Shown here piece by piece: positions 8,881 to 17,873 of a DNA stretch of 64,000 bases (position 1 is its first letter; each line of letters starts with the position of its first letter). The stretch spans positions 1,006,212 through 1,070,211 of the forward strand of contig NZ_SJPT01000001.1 in assembly GCF_007860095.1 (NCBI RefSeq), written 5' to 3'. Both the position numbers and the translations under genes were made by a program. The stretch comes from Novipirellula galeiformis. GTDB taxonomy: Bacteria > Planctomycetota > Planctomycetia > Pirellulales > Pirellulaceae. The notes under the pieces were generated by a model. The model did not search any database and was not told the origin of the DNA. It worked only from the letters and a program-made list of their open reading frames with translations.

Positions 8881-9321
8881 ATGATGGATGAGACGAAGAG
8901 TCTACGGATTTTGTTGATTGAAGACGCCGAGTTTGAAGCGGAAGTTTTTCAACGTGCATTGCGTTCGTGTGACTTCGCGCATTCGATGGTGCGCGTCGCC
9001 AATGGAGAAGATGCACTGAGTTTGCTGCGCCGCGAACGCGGGTACGAGGATGCGGAGATGCCGCATGTCGTCTTGTTGGATCTGCATTTGCCGAAGATGA
9101 GCGGACGCGATGTGTTGCAAGCGATCCGTAGCGATGCTTCGTTGGCCCATTTATTCGTAATCGTGTGCTCTGCTTCGGAGGAGCCCAACGACGTGAAGCA
9201 GTGTTATCAAGCGTCGGCAAACGCTTACATCACCAAGCCCTTAGGGATCGTGGCGTTGCGTGAGATGATGAACAAGCTGGGGGATTTTTTATTAACCGTC
9301 GCGACCCTTCCCCCACGCTAG
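8881..9321 (+). CDS. Single-domain response regulator (Rcp1-like)
   Basis: A 146-residue receiver domain with no output domain. The acidic pocket is E14-D15, the phospho-acceptor is Asp67 in LLDLHLPKMSG, the switch residue is Ser97 and the conserved Lys is Lys119 in ITKPLG. Its length and the loop after the Asp resemble Rcp1, the partner of the cyanobacterial phytochrome Cph1, which matches the kinase type encoded just upstream. A second ATG follows immediately at 8884; either could be the start. With no output domain it probably passes its signal by protein contact or belongs to a phosphorelay. Confidence 0.93.
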   Translation: MMDETKSLRILLIEDAEFEAEVFQRALRSCDFAHSMVRVANGEDALSLLRRERGYEDAEMPHVVLLDLHLPKMSGRDVLQAIRSDASLAHLFVIVCSASEEPNDVKQCYQASANAYITKPLGIVALREMMNKLGDFLLTVATLPPR

Positions 9322-9413
9322 GTTCACCGCGTCATCGAGTGGGATAGGATCCAACGTCCTCCGCCGCCAACATGCTGAGCGGGGAATCCCTCGAAGCATC
9401 GGCTTCGAAATGA

Positions 9414-9445
9414 AAACCGCTCGGTGGGAGACCACCGAGCGGTTT
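9414..9445 (-). terminator. Intrinsic terminator of the aconitase gene
   Basis: A perfect 14-bp stem (aaaccgctcggtgg with its complement) has a 4-base loop. On the minus strand it is followed by TTTT, and it lies 45 bases past the acnA stop. The plus-strand side lacks a T-tract, so it mainly serves acnA. Confidence 0.85.
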
Positions 9446-9489
9446 GGGCTTAGACGCTTGAAACGGAGGCCGCCGTGACGGCCTTCCCT

Positions 9490-12195
9490 TTACTTGGAAA
9501 GGTTGCGAAGCACGGTCGGCAGGATTCCCGAATTGCGGTAATACTGAAGCTCTACCGGGGTGTCGATTCGCACAACACAAGGGAACGTCTTGGTGTTGTT
9601 GTTGACGTCGGTGGCGTGCACGGTGATCGTCGAGCGTGGTTCGACGCTGTCGGATAGATCGGGGATGGCAAAGGTTTCTTCGCCGGTCAACCCCAAGGAT
9701 TGCCATGTCGCACCGTCGGCGAATTCGAGCGGTAAAACGCCCATTCCGACGAGGTTGCTGCGATGGATCCGCTCGTAGCTGGCCGCGATCACCGCTTTAA
9801 CGCCAAGCAGCATGGTTCCCTTGGCTGCCCAGTCGCGGCTGCTTCCGGTACCGTACTCGGCACCCGCCAAGACAACCAACGGGACGCCGGCGGCTTGGTA
9901 CTTCATCGAAGCGTCGTAGATGCTCATCACATCGCCATCGGGCAAGTAGCGAGTGACGCCGCCTTCGGTTCCCGGTGCCATTTGGTTGCGAATGCGAATG
10001 TTAGCAAACGTGCCACGAACCATCACGCGATCGTTTCCACGGCGTGAACCGAAGCTGTTGAAGTCGCGGACATCGACGCCCGATTCCTTCAAGTACTTTC
10101 CGGCGGGGCCATCCGAGGCGATTGCACCGGCGGGAGAAATGTGGTCGGTCGTGACCGAATCACCCAGCAATGCTAAAACGCGAGCTCCCTTGATCGGAGC
10201 GATCTCAGGAACCGCTTCGCCGGTCACCGAATCGAGGAACGGAGGATGATGAATGTAGGTGCTCATTTCGTTCCAGGGGTACAACGCACCTCCGGAGACT
10301 TCAATTGCGTTCCATAGATCGTTGCCGCTCACCGACGATTCGTATTGTTCGGTAAACATCGTTGGATCGATCGAGGTGGCGATCGTCTCGCGAATCTCTT
10401 CGCTGCTAGGCCAAATGTCTTTCAAGAACACATCGTTACCGTCGTTGTCCTTGCCAATCGGCTCGGTGACGAGATCGATATCGGTCGTTCCGGCGAGGGC
10501 GTAGGCAACGACCAACGGAGGGCTGGCCAAGTAGTTGGCCTTGGTCAACGGGTTGACGCGACCTTCGAAGTTGCGGTTGCCGCTCAAGACGGCCGAGGCG
10601 ATCAGGTCGCCGGATTTGATCGCATTGGCGACTGGTTCTGGGAGCGGACCGCTGTTGCCGATACAGGTCGTGCAGCCGTAGCCCACGGTGTGGAACCCGA
10701 GTGTTTTCAGGCTCTCGGTCAGATTCGCTTTGTTCAAGTATTCCGTCACCACGCGTGATCCCGGTGCCAGGCTCGTCTTCACGTGGGCGGGGACTTTCAA
10801 ACCACGCTCGGCCGCTTTCTTGGCCAACAATCCAGCCCCGATCATCACCGAGGGGTTGCTGGTGTTGGTGCACGAGGTGATCGCTGCGATCACGACCGCA
10901 CCGTGGCCGATCTCCGTGGAGGCGCCATTGTTTTGCACGGTTCCGGTTCGATCGAGTGCATCCGAGTTCAAGCCAAATCCGGTCTTGCCAACCGGGGCCG
11001 TCAACGATTGATTGAAGGCCTTTTTCATGTCCTTCAGCGTGATGCGATCTTGCGGTCGTTTCGGACCTGCCAAACTCGGCTCAACGGTGCCGAGATCAAG
11101 CGACAATTTTTTAGTGTAGGTAAGCTCGGGGCCGTCATCGGTACGGAACAAACCCTGTTCTTTGCAGTAGCTTTCGACCAAGTCGATTTGTTGCTCGGTG
11201 CGACCGGTTTGACGCATGTAATCGAGCGTCACTTGGTCGACGGGGAAGAAGCCCATCGTCGCGCCATATTCCGGAGCCATGTTCGCGATCGTCGCGCGGT
11301 CCGCAACGCTCATCTTGTTCATCCCGGTTCCAAAGAACTCGACGAATTTTCCGACGACCCCTTCTTCTCGCAAAATTTCGACGACGCGCAGAACCATGTC
11401 GGTCGCGGTCGCGCCTTGCGGTAGGGCTCCGGTGAGCTCGAATCCGATCACTTCGGGCATCAACATGTAGAGGGGTTGGCCGAGCATGTTGGCTTCCGCT
11501 TCGATGCCGCCGACGCCCCAACCCAACACGCCGAGACCATTGATCATCGTGGTGTGGCTATCGGTGCCGACGAGCGTGTCGGGCATCGCGACGGGCCCCG
11601 CCTCGGTTTCTTTAATCGCGACCACGCTGGCCAAGTATTCGAGGTTGACTTGGTGGACGATCCCCACGTTGGGAGGGACGACGCGGAAATTATCAAATGC
11701 TTTTTGACCCCAACGTAAAAATTCGTAGCGTTCAAGGTTCCGCTCGAACTCACGCTCCACGTTCTGGGCAAGGGCCCCGTCGGTTCCGAAAAAGTCGACT
11801 TGCACCGAGTGGTCAATCACGAGATCGACGGGGATCAACGGGTTGATCTTGTTGGGATCCCCCCCGATTCGCTCCATCGCCGAACGCATCGCGGCTAGGT
11901 CGACGATCGCGGGAACTCCCGTAAAGTCTTGCAGGACAACGCGATACGGCTTGAAGGGCACTTCTTGTTTGGCTGGCGCCGAAGCCTTCCAAGCGGCCAA
12001 GTTCTTGACGTCCTGTTGTGTGACCAAAAAGTCGTCGCAGTTTCGTAAAACGGCCTCGAGCAAGACTCGGATTGAAAAGGGCAAGCGGCTGATTTCGCCT
12101 AACCCAGCTTCTTCGAGCTTGCTGAGGCGGTAAATCGTCGCTGTTCCGTGGCCGGTGTCAAATTGATCGCGAGCGCCGAATGGATCGAAATTCAC
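9490..12195 (-). CDS. acnA: Aconitate hydratase A
   Basis: About 901 residues from a GTG at 12195 (reading [20 protein letters not shown]), the usual opening of AcnA. The open frame reaches 12531, but that extension would run through the divergent promoter and into the neighbouring gene, so it is rejected. The enzyme interconverts citrate and isocitrate in the TCA cycle using a [4Fe-4S] cluster. Cluster cysteines are in SCTNTSNPS and [12 protein letters not shown]. Substrate-site motifs include [20 protein letters not shown] and, near the C-terminus, [14 protein letters not shown]. The length fits the family. It is a single gene, divergent from a secreted Cys-rich protein, with its own terminator. 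Confidence 0.95.
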   Translation of the reverse strand: MNFDPFGARDQFDTGHGTATIYRLSKLEEAGLGEISRLPFSIRVLLEAVLRNCDDFLVTQQDVKNLAAWKASAPAKQEVPFKPYRVVLQDFTGVPAIVDLAAMRSAMERIGGDPNKINPLIPVDLVIDHSVQVDFFGTDGALAQNVEREFERNLERYEFLRWGQKAFDNFRVVPPNVGIVHQVNLEYLASVVAIKETEAGPVAMPDTLVGTDSHTTMINGLGVLGWGVGGIEAEANMLGQPLYMLMPEVIGFELTGALPQGATATDMVLRVVEILREEGVVGKFVEFFGTGMNKMSVADRATIANMAPEYGATMGFFPVDQVTLDYMRQTGRTEQQIDLVESYCKEQGLFRTDDGPELTYTKKLSLDLGTVEPSLAGPKRPQDRITLKDMKKAFNQSLTAPVGKTGFGLNSDALDRTGTVQNNGASTEIGHGAVVIAAITSCTNTSNPSVMIGAGLLAKKAAERGLKVPAHVKTSLAPGSRVVTEYLNKANLTESLKTLGFHTVGYGCTTCIGNSGPLPEPVANAIKSGDLIASAVLSGNRNFEGRVNPLTKANYLASPPLVVAYALAGTTDIDLVTEPIGKDNDGNDVFLKDIWPSSEEIRETIATSIDPTMFTEQYESSVSGNDLWNAIEVSGGALYPWNEMSTYIHHPPFLDSVTGEAVPEIAPIKGARVLALLGDSVTTDHISPAGAIASDGPAGKYLKESGVDVRDFNSFGSRRGNDRVMVRGTFANIRIRNQMAPGTEGGVTRYLPDGDVMSIYDASMKYQAAGVPLVVLAGAEYGTGSSRDWAAKGTMLLGVKAVIAASYERIHRSNLVGMGVLPLEFADGATWQSLGLTGEETFAIPDLSDSVEPRSTITVHATDVNNNTKTFPCVVRIDTPVELQYYRNSGILPTVLRNLSK

Positions 12196-12316
12196 AGCAG
12201 GATTCTCTAGCAATGTGGACTTAAAAAGATGCAAAACTAACGGTCCACACAGTTTAGCGATCGAACGCTTGGTTGTCTGCAAGGAGTTGAGAGAGGAGTC
12301 TTCCGCTGACAGGGGA

Positions 12317-12340
12317 CGGTAAACTGGGGTGAGTTTACCG
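12317..12340. promoter_or_regulatory. Inverted repeat between acnA and the divergent secreted-protein gene
   Basis: Perfect 9-bp arms (cggtaaact 12317-12325, agtttaccg 12332-12340) are separated by 6 bases in the 226-bp divergent intergenic region. The size and spacing fit a dimeric regulator's operator, or a leader hairpin of the acnA transcript. No regulator can be named. Confidence 0.45.
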
Positions 12341-12421
12341 CTAGTTCGGATTCTGTTGGTCATTCCGGTTCTGTGGAGACGATATCTGATGGCAACACGA
12401 TCCCATGGATAGAGGCTCCCA

Positions 12422-13294
12422 ATGAAATCCCATAAAAATGTCGTTTCGTCACGTCGATCCCGCACGTTGAAGTCGACGGCTCGATTCGTCTTCGCCGGAG
12501 CACTGGCCGCAACCCTCGCGACACCCTCCACGGCGGTTCAAGCCGCCGATTGCGGTTGCAAATCCGCGATTCACAAGGATGGCGGAATCGCCCTCCCGCT
12601 GCTGAACGTCGGGCGAGCTGCCCACGGTTGTCCGCCTAAACATGGGCCGATCTATCGCTCCTTGGATGCCTTTGCTGGCGGAATCGAAAAAATGCTCGGC
12701 TTGGACAAATGCCGAACCGCAGGTGGCTGTGACGATCTCGGTTGCGATGGTGGCTGCGACGCGGCACCCAGCGATACGTTCCTCTACGGCGAACATCCTA
12801 TCGACGCGCCGTATCCCAGCGACGAGCATGAGTCTTACGGGGCTCCCTTGCCGATGTCGGCTGCGGAGATAGGTGAACCACGGATGCCCCCACAACGCAT
12901 GAGCGAGCCGCGGATAATCACGCCACACTCGCCGATGCAGATGAGTGAACCGATGATTCGTTCCACCCCTCCGGAAAGTCGACCGAGAACGGGACGCGCA
13001 GGTTCGTTGCCTGTCTCTCCCGCGCCGCGGCAAGTGGAATCGATTGGACCGGGCGTATCGCCCGAGCAACGTGGAATTCCGGTACCACCGGCGGACGCCC
13101 CTCGCAGCGCTCCGCAAGAAACTCGCCCTGCTCCGGCCCAGCCGAAAACAGACGGGGGCTCGTTGTTCGACAGCTTGTCGGATCCCTTTAGCGAAGATGA
13201 AGTGCGAGTTCGCCCGTTCCCCAAGGTTCGGCAAACTCAGTACGAGGTGCCGAAGGTCAATCGTACGAAGTTGCCACATCCCCAATCGCTCTAA
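12422..13294 (+). CDS. Secreted Cys-rich then Pro-rich protein of unknown function
   Basis: A 290-residue protein. A signal peptide of about 42 residues ([20 protein letters not shown]) is followed by a Cys-containing segment: C44, C46, C70, C97, C103, C108 and C112, the last ones in [11 protein letters not shown]. The C-terminal half is low-complexity, with three MSEP repeats, many Pro, Ser and Arg, and the stretch [21 protein letters not shown] comparable Cys cluster heads the outer-membrane barrel at 28301. It diverges from acnA and is followed by short direct repeats. I do not recognise a family; a surface or periplasmic structural protein is only a guess. Confidence 0.8.
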   Translation: MKSHKNVVSSRRSRTLKSTARFVFAGALAATLATPSTAVQAADCGCKSAIHKDGGIALPLLNVGRAAHGCPPKHGPIYRSLDAFAGGIEKMLGLDKCRTAGGCDDLGCDGGCDAAPSDTFLYGEHPIDAPYPSDEHESYGAPLPMSAAEIGEPRMPPQRMSEPRIITPHSPMQMSEPMIRSTPPESRPRTGRAGSLPVSPAPRQVESIGPGVSPEQRGIPVPPADAPRSAPQETRPAPAQPKTDGGSLFDSLSDPFSEDEVRVRPFPKVRQTQYEVPKVNRTKLPHPQSL

Positions 13295-13305
13295 CGCAAT
13301 GCGAA

Positions 13306-13379
13306 CCGAAGGCGACGTTGCGTTGACCGGGCTGTTGCGTTGACCGGGCCGGTGCGTTGGAGCCGCCTTGCTCAGGCGG
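13306..13379. repeat. Imperfect direct repeats and hairpin between convergent genes
   Basis: Three related copies of a unit containing gttgcgttgaccgggc lie after the secreted-protein stop. A hairpin with 6-bp arms (ccgcct 13363-13368, aggcgg 13374-13379) follows, without a T-tract. The convergent position suggests some transcription-end role, but evidence is weak. Confidence 0.5.
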
Positions 13380-13414
13380 GATGTCGCAATCGAGTCGGAG
13401 TTAGCGAATCGGAG

Positions 13415-14527
13415 TTAGTTGGGCCGCGAAATCAAATCGCGATAGAGCGTGCGGTAGCGATCAACCATCGTGGGAATCGAGAAATCGGTTCTCGCTCGCG
13501 ACTGGTTCCGCTGGCCTCGGTCACGGCTCAACGCCGCGTCGTCCAAAAATCGCTTGACTTGCCTCGCCATCGCGTCGGAATCGCCCGATTCGAACAATTG
13601 GTCATCGGGGCAATGGGCTAACAATTCGCTTGATCCTTCGACGTTGCTACACACGACGGGCAACCCCGCCGCCATGGCTTCGAGTACGACATTCGGCATG
13701 CCCTCGTAATGACTGGGCAGCACGAGCACACGCGACGCCCTCATCCAAGCCCCGATGTTGGCTCGCCAAGGTAAGCGTTTCACGCGGTCCAGCCCCACTT
13801 GTCGAGTCCAATGGTCGATCTTGCTCTCCAAGGGGCCCTCGCCAATCAACAACACGCGGCGATTGGATCCCGGCGGTGCGAGGAGGTCAATTTGTTCTTG
13901 GATTAACTCTAGTCCTTTCTGGGGGTGCATGCGGCCAACGAACAGCGTCACCATGCTTTCGTCGTCCCAATCGAGTGTGTGCCACGCGATCGGAAGGGCG
14001 CTCGAGAATTGCGGCACATCGACGCCATTGGGAATCACGCAGGTTTGCGGAGCCTCGGTGCCAAGACAGCGGTGTGAAAAGGCCTGCACTTGCTCGCTGA
14101 CACAAACGACACGCTGCATCTTTTTTACCACACGTCGTTCGACTTGGTTGCGGATGCGATGGGTCTGGGCCACTCGGATTCCACCCACGCAAATGTCGAC
14201 TCCGGCGTCTTTCGCAGCCAGCGTTCCGATCACGTTTGCGTGAAACAAGAATGTTTGCACCAGCGCGGGTTGGAACGCCCTGAGCAACTTTCGTAATTCG
14301 CGGCGGGCCTGCAAAAAATGCCAGGCGGAATCGAGGTTCAGAAACGTGACCGAGATTCCATGCGAGGAAAGCCGGTCCACGAACATTGCTTTGTGCGGAA
14401 TCGGGGGCGAGCCCAAACTATACACCCGCACCTCGTTGGTGTTGTCGGCCATGCCAATCGCGATCTCGGTCAAACACCGTTCGGCGCCGCCGGGATTCAG
14501 TTCGGTAATGACAAACGCAATTCGCAT
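13415..14527 (-). CDS. Glycosyltransferase family 4 protein
   Basis: A 370-residue GT-B fold enzyme of the GT4 type. The N-terminus has the nucleotide-sugar glycosyltransferase opening MRIAFVITELNPGGAER. The C-terminal domain has FVGRMHPQKGLELI and the E-X7-E motif in SHYEGMPNVVLEAMAAG, followed by GLPVVCSNVEG. Such enzymes transfer a sugar from a nucleotide donor to a glycan or lipid, usually for cell-surface polysaccharide; donor and acceptor are unknown. It lies 22 bases downstream of rsmE on the same strand and is probably co-transcribed with it, though the two functions are unrelated. Confidence 0.9.
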   Translation of the reverse strand: MRIAFVITELNPGGAERCLTEIAIGMADNTNEVRVYSLGSPPIPHKAMFVDRLSSHGISVTFLNLDSAWHFLQARRELRKLLRAFQPALVQTFLFHANVIGTLAAKDAGVDICVGGIRVAQTHRIRNQVERRVVKKMQRVVCVSEQVQAFSHRCLGTEAPQTCVIPNGVDVPQFSSALPIAWHTLDWDDESMVTLFVGRMHPQKGLELIQEQIDLLAPPGSNRRVLLIGEGPLESKIDHWTRQVGLDRVKRLPWRANIGAWMRASRVLVLPSHYEGMPNVVLEAMAAGLPVVCSNVEGSSELLAHCPDDQLFESGDSDAMARQVKRFLDDAALSRDRGQRNQSRARTDFSIPTMVDRYRTLYRDLISRPN

Positions 14528-14549
14528 CGGACCCCTCGATCCCCCTCGG

Positions 14550-15272
14550 TTATAACAGGCGGGCGGCGATCACGACCGCAGCGGTTTCGATTCGATAAAT
14601 TCGATTTCCCAGCGGCAGACATTGAAAGCCGTGCTGTGACGCCAACGCCACCTCGTCGTCGGTCCATCCGCCTTCGGGACCCACCGCAACGAGGTACGAT
14701 TTGGTCTCCTCGTCTGGGCGGGACGCAGGCGGAGACCGCAGCACGTCCTCGCACTCGTCGTTGGGGTGGGCGATCCAGCGAGTTTCCGAGGGCACCGCTG
14801 GTTCGGCAACAAAGGTAGCGGTGGTGACCGGGGCTTGGATCGTCATTAAGCGGTTGCGTCCGGATTGTTTGCACGCTTCGATGACCGTCCGTCTCAGTTT
14901 TTCTAGCAACGCCGCGGAGGGTTCCCGCTGCGTTCGCGCGGCGACAACCGGAGTGACGGTTCGGACTCCAATTTCCGTCAATCGTTCGATGAGTTCGCGA
15001 CAGCGATCAGGTTTGGGAAGGGCAATGCCGAGGTGAAGCGACGTCGTCGATTCACGGTTGGGACGCGTGCTGGGATTGGCGCTGCAAAAACACTCACGCC
15101 GTGTGACCGCGTCGATGGTCGCATCGGCTTCGTTGCCTTGACCATCAAAGAGGGTGATACCATCGCCCGCGTTGGCTCGCATCACGCGGATCGCATGCTG
15201 GGCCTCGGTATCGAGGAGTGCAACTTTGCCGCCTTTGAGGGGCAGGTTAGGACAGTAATAACGACGAGTCAT
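14550..15272 (-). CDS. rsmE: 16S rRNA (uracil1498-N3)-methyltransferase
   Basis: 240 residues from the ATG at 15272 (MTRRYYCPNL). The frame continues upstream to 15683, but that part has low-quality sequence and overlaps the divergent gene. It has a PUA-like N-terminal domain (HAIRVMRANAGDGITLFDG) and a SPOUT trefoil-knot C-terminal domain with the AdoMet-binding GPEGGWTDDE (198-207) and LGNRIYRIETAAV. The middle motif RTVIEACKQSGRN is also diagnostic. RsmE methylates N3 of U1498 of 16S rRNA in the assembled 30S subunit. Length matches the family. Confidence 0.93.
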   Translation of the reverse strand: MTRRYYCPNLPLKGGKVALLDTEAQHAIRVMRANAGDGITLFDGQGNEADATIDAVTRRECFCSANPSTRPNRESTTSLHLGIALPKPDRCRELIERLTEIGVRTVTPVVAARTQREPSAALLEKLRRTVIEACKQSGRNRLMTIQAPVTTATFVAEPAVPSETRWIAHPNDECEDVLRSPPASRPDEETKSYLVAVGPEGGWTDDEVALASQHGFQCLPLGNRIYRIETAAVVIAARLL

Positions 15273-15483
15273 TGTGTGCGTGGGGGACCGGCGGAATACG
15301 CGGGACAGCATCCCAGGGATGCTGCAGGATCGATGAATGCAGTGCCGATGATACACCCAAAGGCAATCGACGTCTTCGGTGGTGTCGTTTTCGTGAGGTT
15401 CATGCAGGTTCGTGAAGTGCCTGCAGCGAGCTTTTTCGTCTCTCTCCCAACGAGCGTCCGCCAATCGAAAAGGATCTTGCGCC

Positions 15484-16284
15484 ATGACCGACGTTCGCGA
15501 ATATTGGCGTCTCTCGGACTTGCCATTTTCAGGCGACCCGGACCCTTGGTTTTTCGCCGGGACGCCACAGAAATCCTGTCTGGCCAAACTCACCGAGTGC
15601 CTCGCGACGCGAACGCGAGGCGTCCTTATCCCAAGCGAGCCGCAATGTGGCACGACCACATTGTTGAGCCACCTCGCCACCAATGCCGGTGTGGGGGATC
15701 TTGCGACTCAATTTGTGATGACCCACGGGACGCGTGAGGCGACGGTTGCATCGATCGTTTCCCAGCTCGCACGCGGTTTGGGAATCGATCACGAATCGGT
15801 AACCGGCAGACGCAAAATCGATTGTGGTGAGATCGAGCGGGCAATGGAATTCGATGCACGACAACAAATCCATACCGTTTGGTTGGCCGACGGGCTGAGC
15901 GAGGCGGTGTGGAAGGTCTTGAAATCGTTGTCGCATTGCAATTGCTTTTCGATCGTGGTCGCCGCCCATGACGTCCGAGTGACTCGTTTGTCCATGCAGG
16001 TGCGGCAGCCGTGTCGCACGGTAGCGTTGGACCGTTTCACGCTCGACGATACCCGGGATTTCATTGCACAATCGATCATGCGAGTTGGAGGACGCGACGC
16101 GTTATTCCATCCACGCGCGGTGGAGCAGCTGCATGCAAACAGTGCCGGGAAGGTCGGAGTTCTGACGCAATTCGCTGCATCATCGCTTGCCATTGCAGCT
16201 CGCGAGGGTCTCGAGCAAGTCACCCCGCATGCGGTCCAACTGACTGAGTTTGCGGCGCGGCGTGCGACGCGGGCAGCGGCTTAG
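15484..16284 (+). CDS. ExeA/TniB-like AAA protein with degenerate nucleotide motifs
   Basis: 266 residues from ATG 15484; the longer frame from 15412 adds nothing recognisable. The opening YWRLSDLPFSGDPDPWFFAG matches the start of ExeA-type secretion ATPases (aromatic-x-x-PF-x-DP), common in planctomycetes. The Walker A position reads SEPQCGTTT (51-59): the catalytic Lys is Thr57 and the first Gly is Ser51. The Walker B strand TVWLADG has Asp136 but no following Glu. The C-terminal winged or lid region (HANSAGKVGVLTQFAASSLA) matches ExeA's NIRALNNLC-like helix region. It is therefore probably a non-hydrolysing paralog or regulatory subunit. It diverges from rsmE. Confidence 0.7.
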   Translation: MTDVREYWRLSDLPFSGDPDPWFFAGTPQKSCLAKLTECLATRTRGVLIPSEPQCGTTTLLSHLATNAGVGDLATQFVMTHGTREATVASIVSQLARGLGIDHESVTGRRKIDCGEIERAMEFDARQQIHTVWLADGLSEAVWKVLKSLSHCNCFSIVVAAHDVRVTRLSMQVRQPCRTVALDRFTLDDTRDFIAQSIMRVGGRDALFHPRAVEQLHANSAGKVGVLTQFAASSLAIAAREGLEQVTPHAVQLTEFAARRATRAAA

Positions 16285-16344
16285 CCTACGTGGTAGGCCG
16301 ATCGCATTGTCGATTCGTCGGAGCTCAATCCCCACGGCGATCTC

Positions 16345-16380
16345 TCTCCCCCGCGAGATTAGGTCTCCCCCGCGAGATTA
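16345..16380 (-). repeat. 19-bp tandem duplication that includes a stop codon
   Basis: The unit occurs at 16345-16363 and again, as 17 bases, at 16364-16380. Read on the minus strand, the copy nearer the gene begins with the solute-binding protein's own stop TAA (16380-16378), so stop codon and flank have been duplicated together. Confidence 0.85.
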
Positions 16381-17769
16381 AGCGCGCAGACCTTGCGCTC
16401 GTCCCCATGCGGATAATTGTTTTTGACGGCCAATCCGCGTGGTAATCACTTCCCATTGTTGGGCAACTTGGTCAAGTGCCGCTTGGGCATCGAGTTTTCC
16501 ATCGATTGTCTTGCCAATCGCAGTGTCCAAGGCTGCATAATAAGCGTCCGCGTCGAAGAGTTGCAGCGATGGCAAGGTGACGGGGGTTTGTAGCCGCTCG
16601 GTCAACCACGCTGCATAGCCACTTTGGCGAACCGGTTCGGACGACAACTCGGATTGATGGGGAGTTCGGATGGAGGTTGCCCCGGACACCTGGCGTCGAA
16701 TCGCGTCGCTTCCTTCGCCCCCTGCGATCCAGTCCATCCATCGTTTGGACACCGCACTTTGGCGACACGTTGCGGAGAGTGAAACCAGTGTCGAATAGGG
16801 ATCCAAGAAGATGCGTTTGTTGTCATCCGCTCCGGGCAAGTTACTAACGTTCACCTCCACGTCACTGGCGTTGTTCGTTGCGGCGAAACCAATCCCGCCC
16901 CTTTGCTGTCCATTTTGGATCGAGGTCCAGATCTGAGTGGGGGTTTGTCGTTTTGGTGAATAGCGTGCTGCGGTTTTTGCCATCTGTTGCAGCACATCGA
17001 CGTACGGTTCGGTGTTCAGCGTCGGTTGGAAATCATCGCGAGTGAACAGCCAGCCTTGGGAAAGCGTTGACGCGGCTCGCCACAGGAACATCGTCGCTGC
17101 CCAACCCGCCGCGAGCGGCTCGTTGGCGTTCCCTTTGAGGTCGTCGGCAACCCAGCGGTCGTAATCCTCCCACGATTCCATGACGGGAACCTCATCGGTG
17201 CTCAACAGGGCGGGTTGGTTCGCTCCCAATGGCATCGCGAAAAATTCACCGGCGTAACGGGCCGCCCCGTTGCGCACCGCTGAATAAAGGTCACCCGTTT
17301 GGGTTTCCATTTCTTTGAATTGTTCATCGCTGATGGGGATGATGGCTTCCGCAGCGACCAATTCGGGGACCGCCCACAGCGGATAGATAACCAAGTCACT
17401 TTGGTGAGTCTGCTCGATCAAGCGGTCGATCAAGCGATCCGCTTGGCCTTGCGCGACGTTTGTCCCAGGATCGCCGCCTGCCCGGTTGGCTTGAATCGTC
17501 GTGATCGTCAACGGTTGTTCGTGGATCGAGGACCACGACCGCGAGATCACCTCCGCCTCTTCGTCGCTTCCCACCATGGTGATGCGGAGGGGGATGTCGG
17601 TGCGGGACTTCGTGGTCAGCGGCTTCTCGGCGGACGGTCGTGAGCATCCCGCTAGCGTCAGTGTCGCCCCGGTTGCGGTCGCCAGTAGTTGGCGTCGATT
17701 GAGTCGGAGCGTGTGTCGAGATTCAGCCACGGCGTTAAACTTTGAGTAATGGTCCGAAGGATTTGCCAT
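16378..17769 (-). CDS. Extracellular solute-binding lipoprotein-like protein
   Basis: 463 residues. The N-terminus has a twin-Arg-containing signal (LNRRQLLATATGATLTLAGC) ending in a lipobox, so the mature protein is probably lipid-anchored at Cys42. The body resembles family 1 sugar-binding proteins of ABC transporters: LRITMVGSDEEAEVISRSW, SDLVIYPLWAVPELVAA, FFAMPLGANQPALLSTDEVP and the Trp/aromatic-rich core. The gene diverges from xylulokinase over a 104-bp promoter region, which suggests a pentose or other sugar. No permease or ATPase gene is adjacent, so either a distant transporter is used or the protein senses rather than imports. It ends in a duplicated stop-codon repeat. Confidence 0.75.
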   Translation of the reverse strand: MANPSDHYSKFNAVAESRHTLRLNRRQLLATATGATLTLAGCSRPSAEKPLTTKSRTDIPLRITMVGSDEEAEVISRSWSSIHEQPLTITTIQANRAGGDPGTNVAQGQADRLIDRLIEQTHQSDLVIYPLWAVPELVAAEAIIPISDEQFKEMETQTGDLYSAVRNGAARYAGEFFAMPLGANQPALLSTDEVPVMESWEDYDRWVADDLKGNANEPLAAGWAATMFLWRAASTLSQGWLFTRDDFQPTLNTEPYVDVLQQMAKTAARYSPKRQTPTQIWTSIQNGQQRGGIGFAATNNASDVEVNVSNLPGADDNKRIFLDPYSTLVSLSATCRQSAVSKRWMDWIAGGEGSDAIRRQVSGATSIRTPHQSELSSEPVRQSGYAAWLTERLQTPVTLPSLQLFDADAYYAALDTAIGKTIDGKLDAQAALDQVAQQWEVITTRIGRQKQLSAWGRAQGLRA

Positions 17770-17803
17770 CCGTTGTAGCCGACGGGGCTGTCGTTTGGCT
17801 ATC

Positions 17804-17826
17804 GCCGTATACGTACTATAGTATCA
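17804..17826. promoter_or_regulatory. Palindromic AT-rich element in the xylB/lipoprotein divergent region
   Basis: Two adjacent palindromes, gtatac (17808-17813) and tactatagta (17814-17823), lie about 50 bases upstream of xylB and 40 upstream of the lipoprotein gene. They could hold a -10 element or an operator shared by both genes. Support is positional only. Confidence 0.3.
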
Positions 17827-17873
17827 GGCTGTTCGTGACCGTTTTTGATTCTTTTTTCGTTGTTGGAACCCGC

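Noticed and set aside
12196-12531. N-terminal extension of the aconitase frame to 12531
   Set aside because: It has no similarity to AcnA, crosses the operator-like repeat and overlaps the divergent secreted-protein gene; the GTG at 12195 gives the family's normal start.
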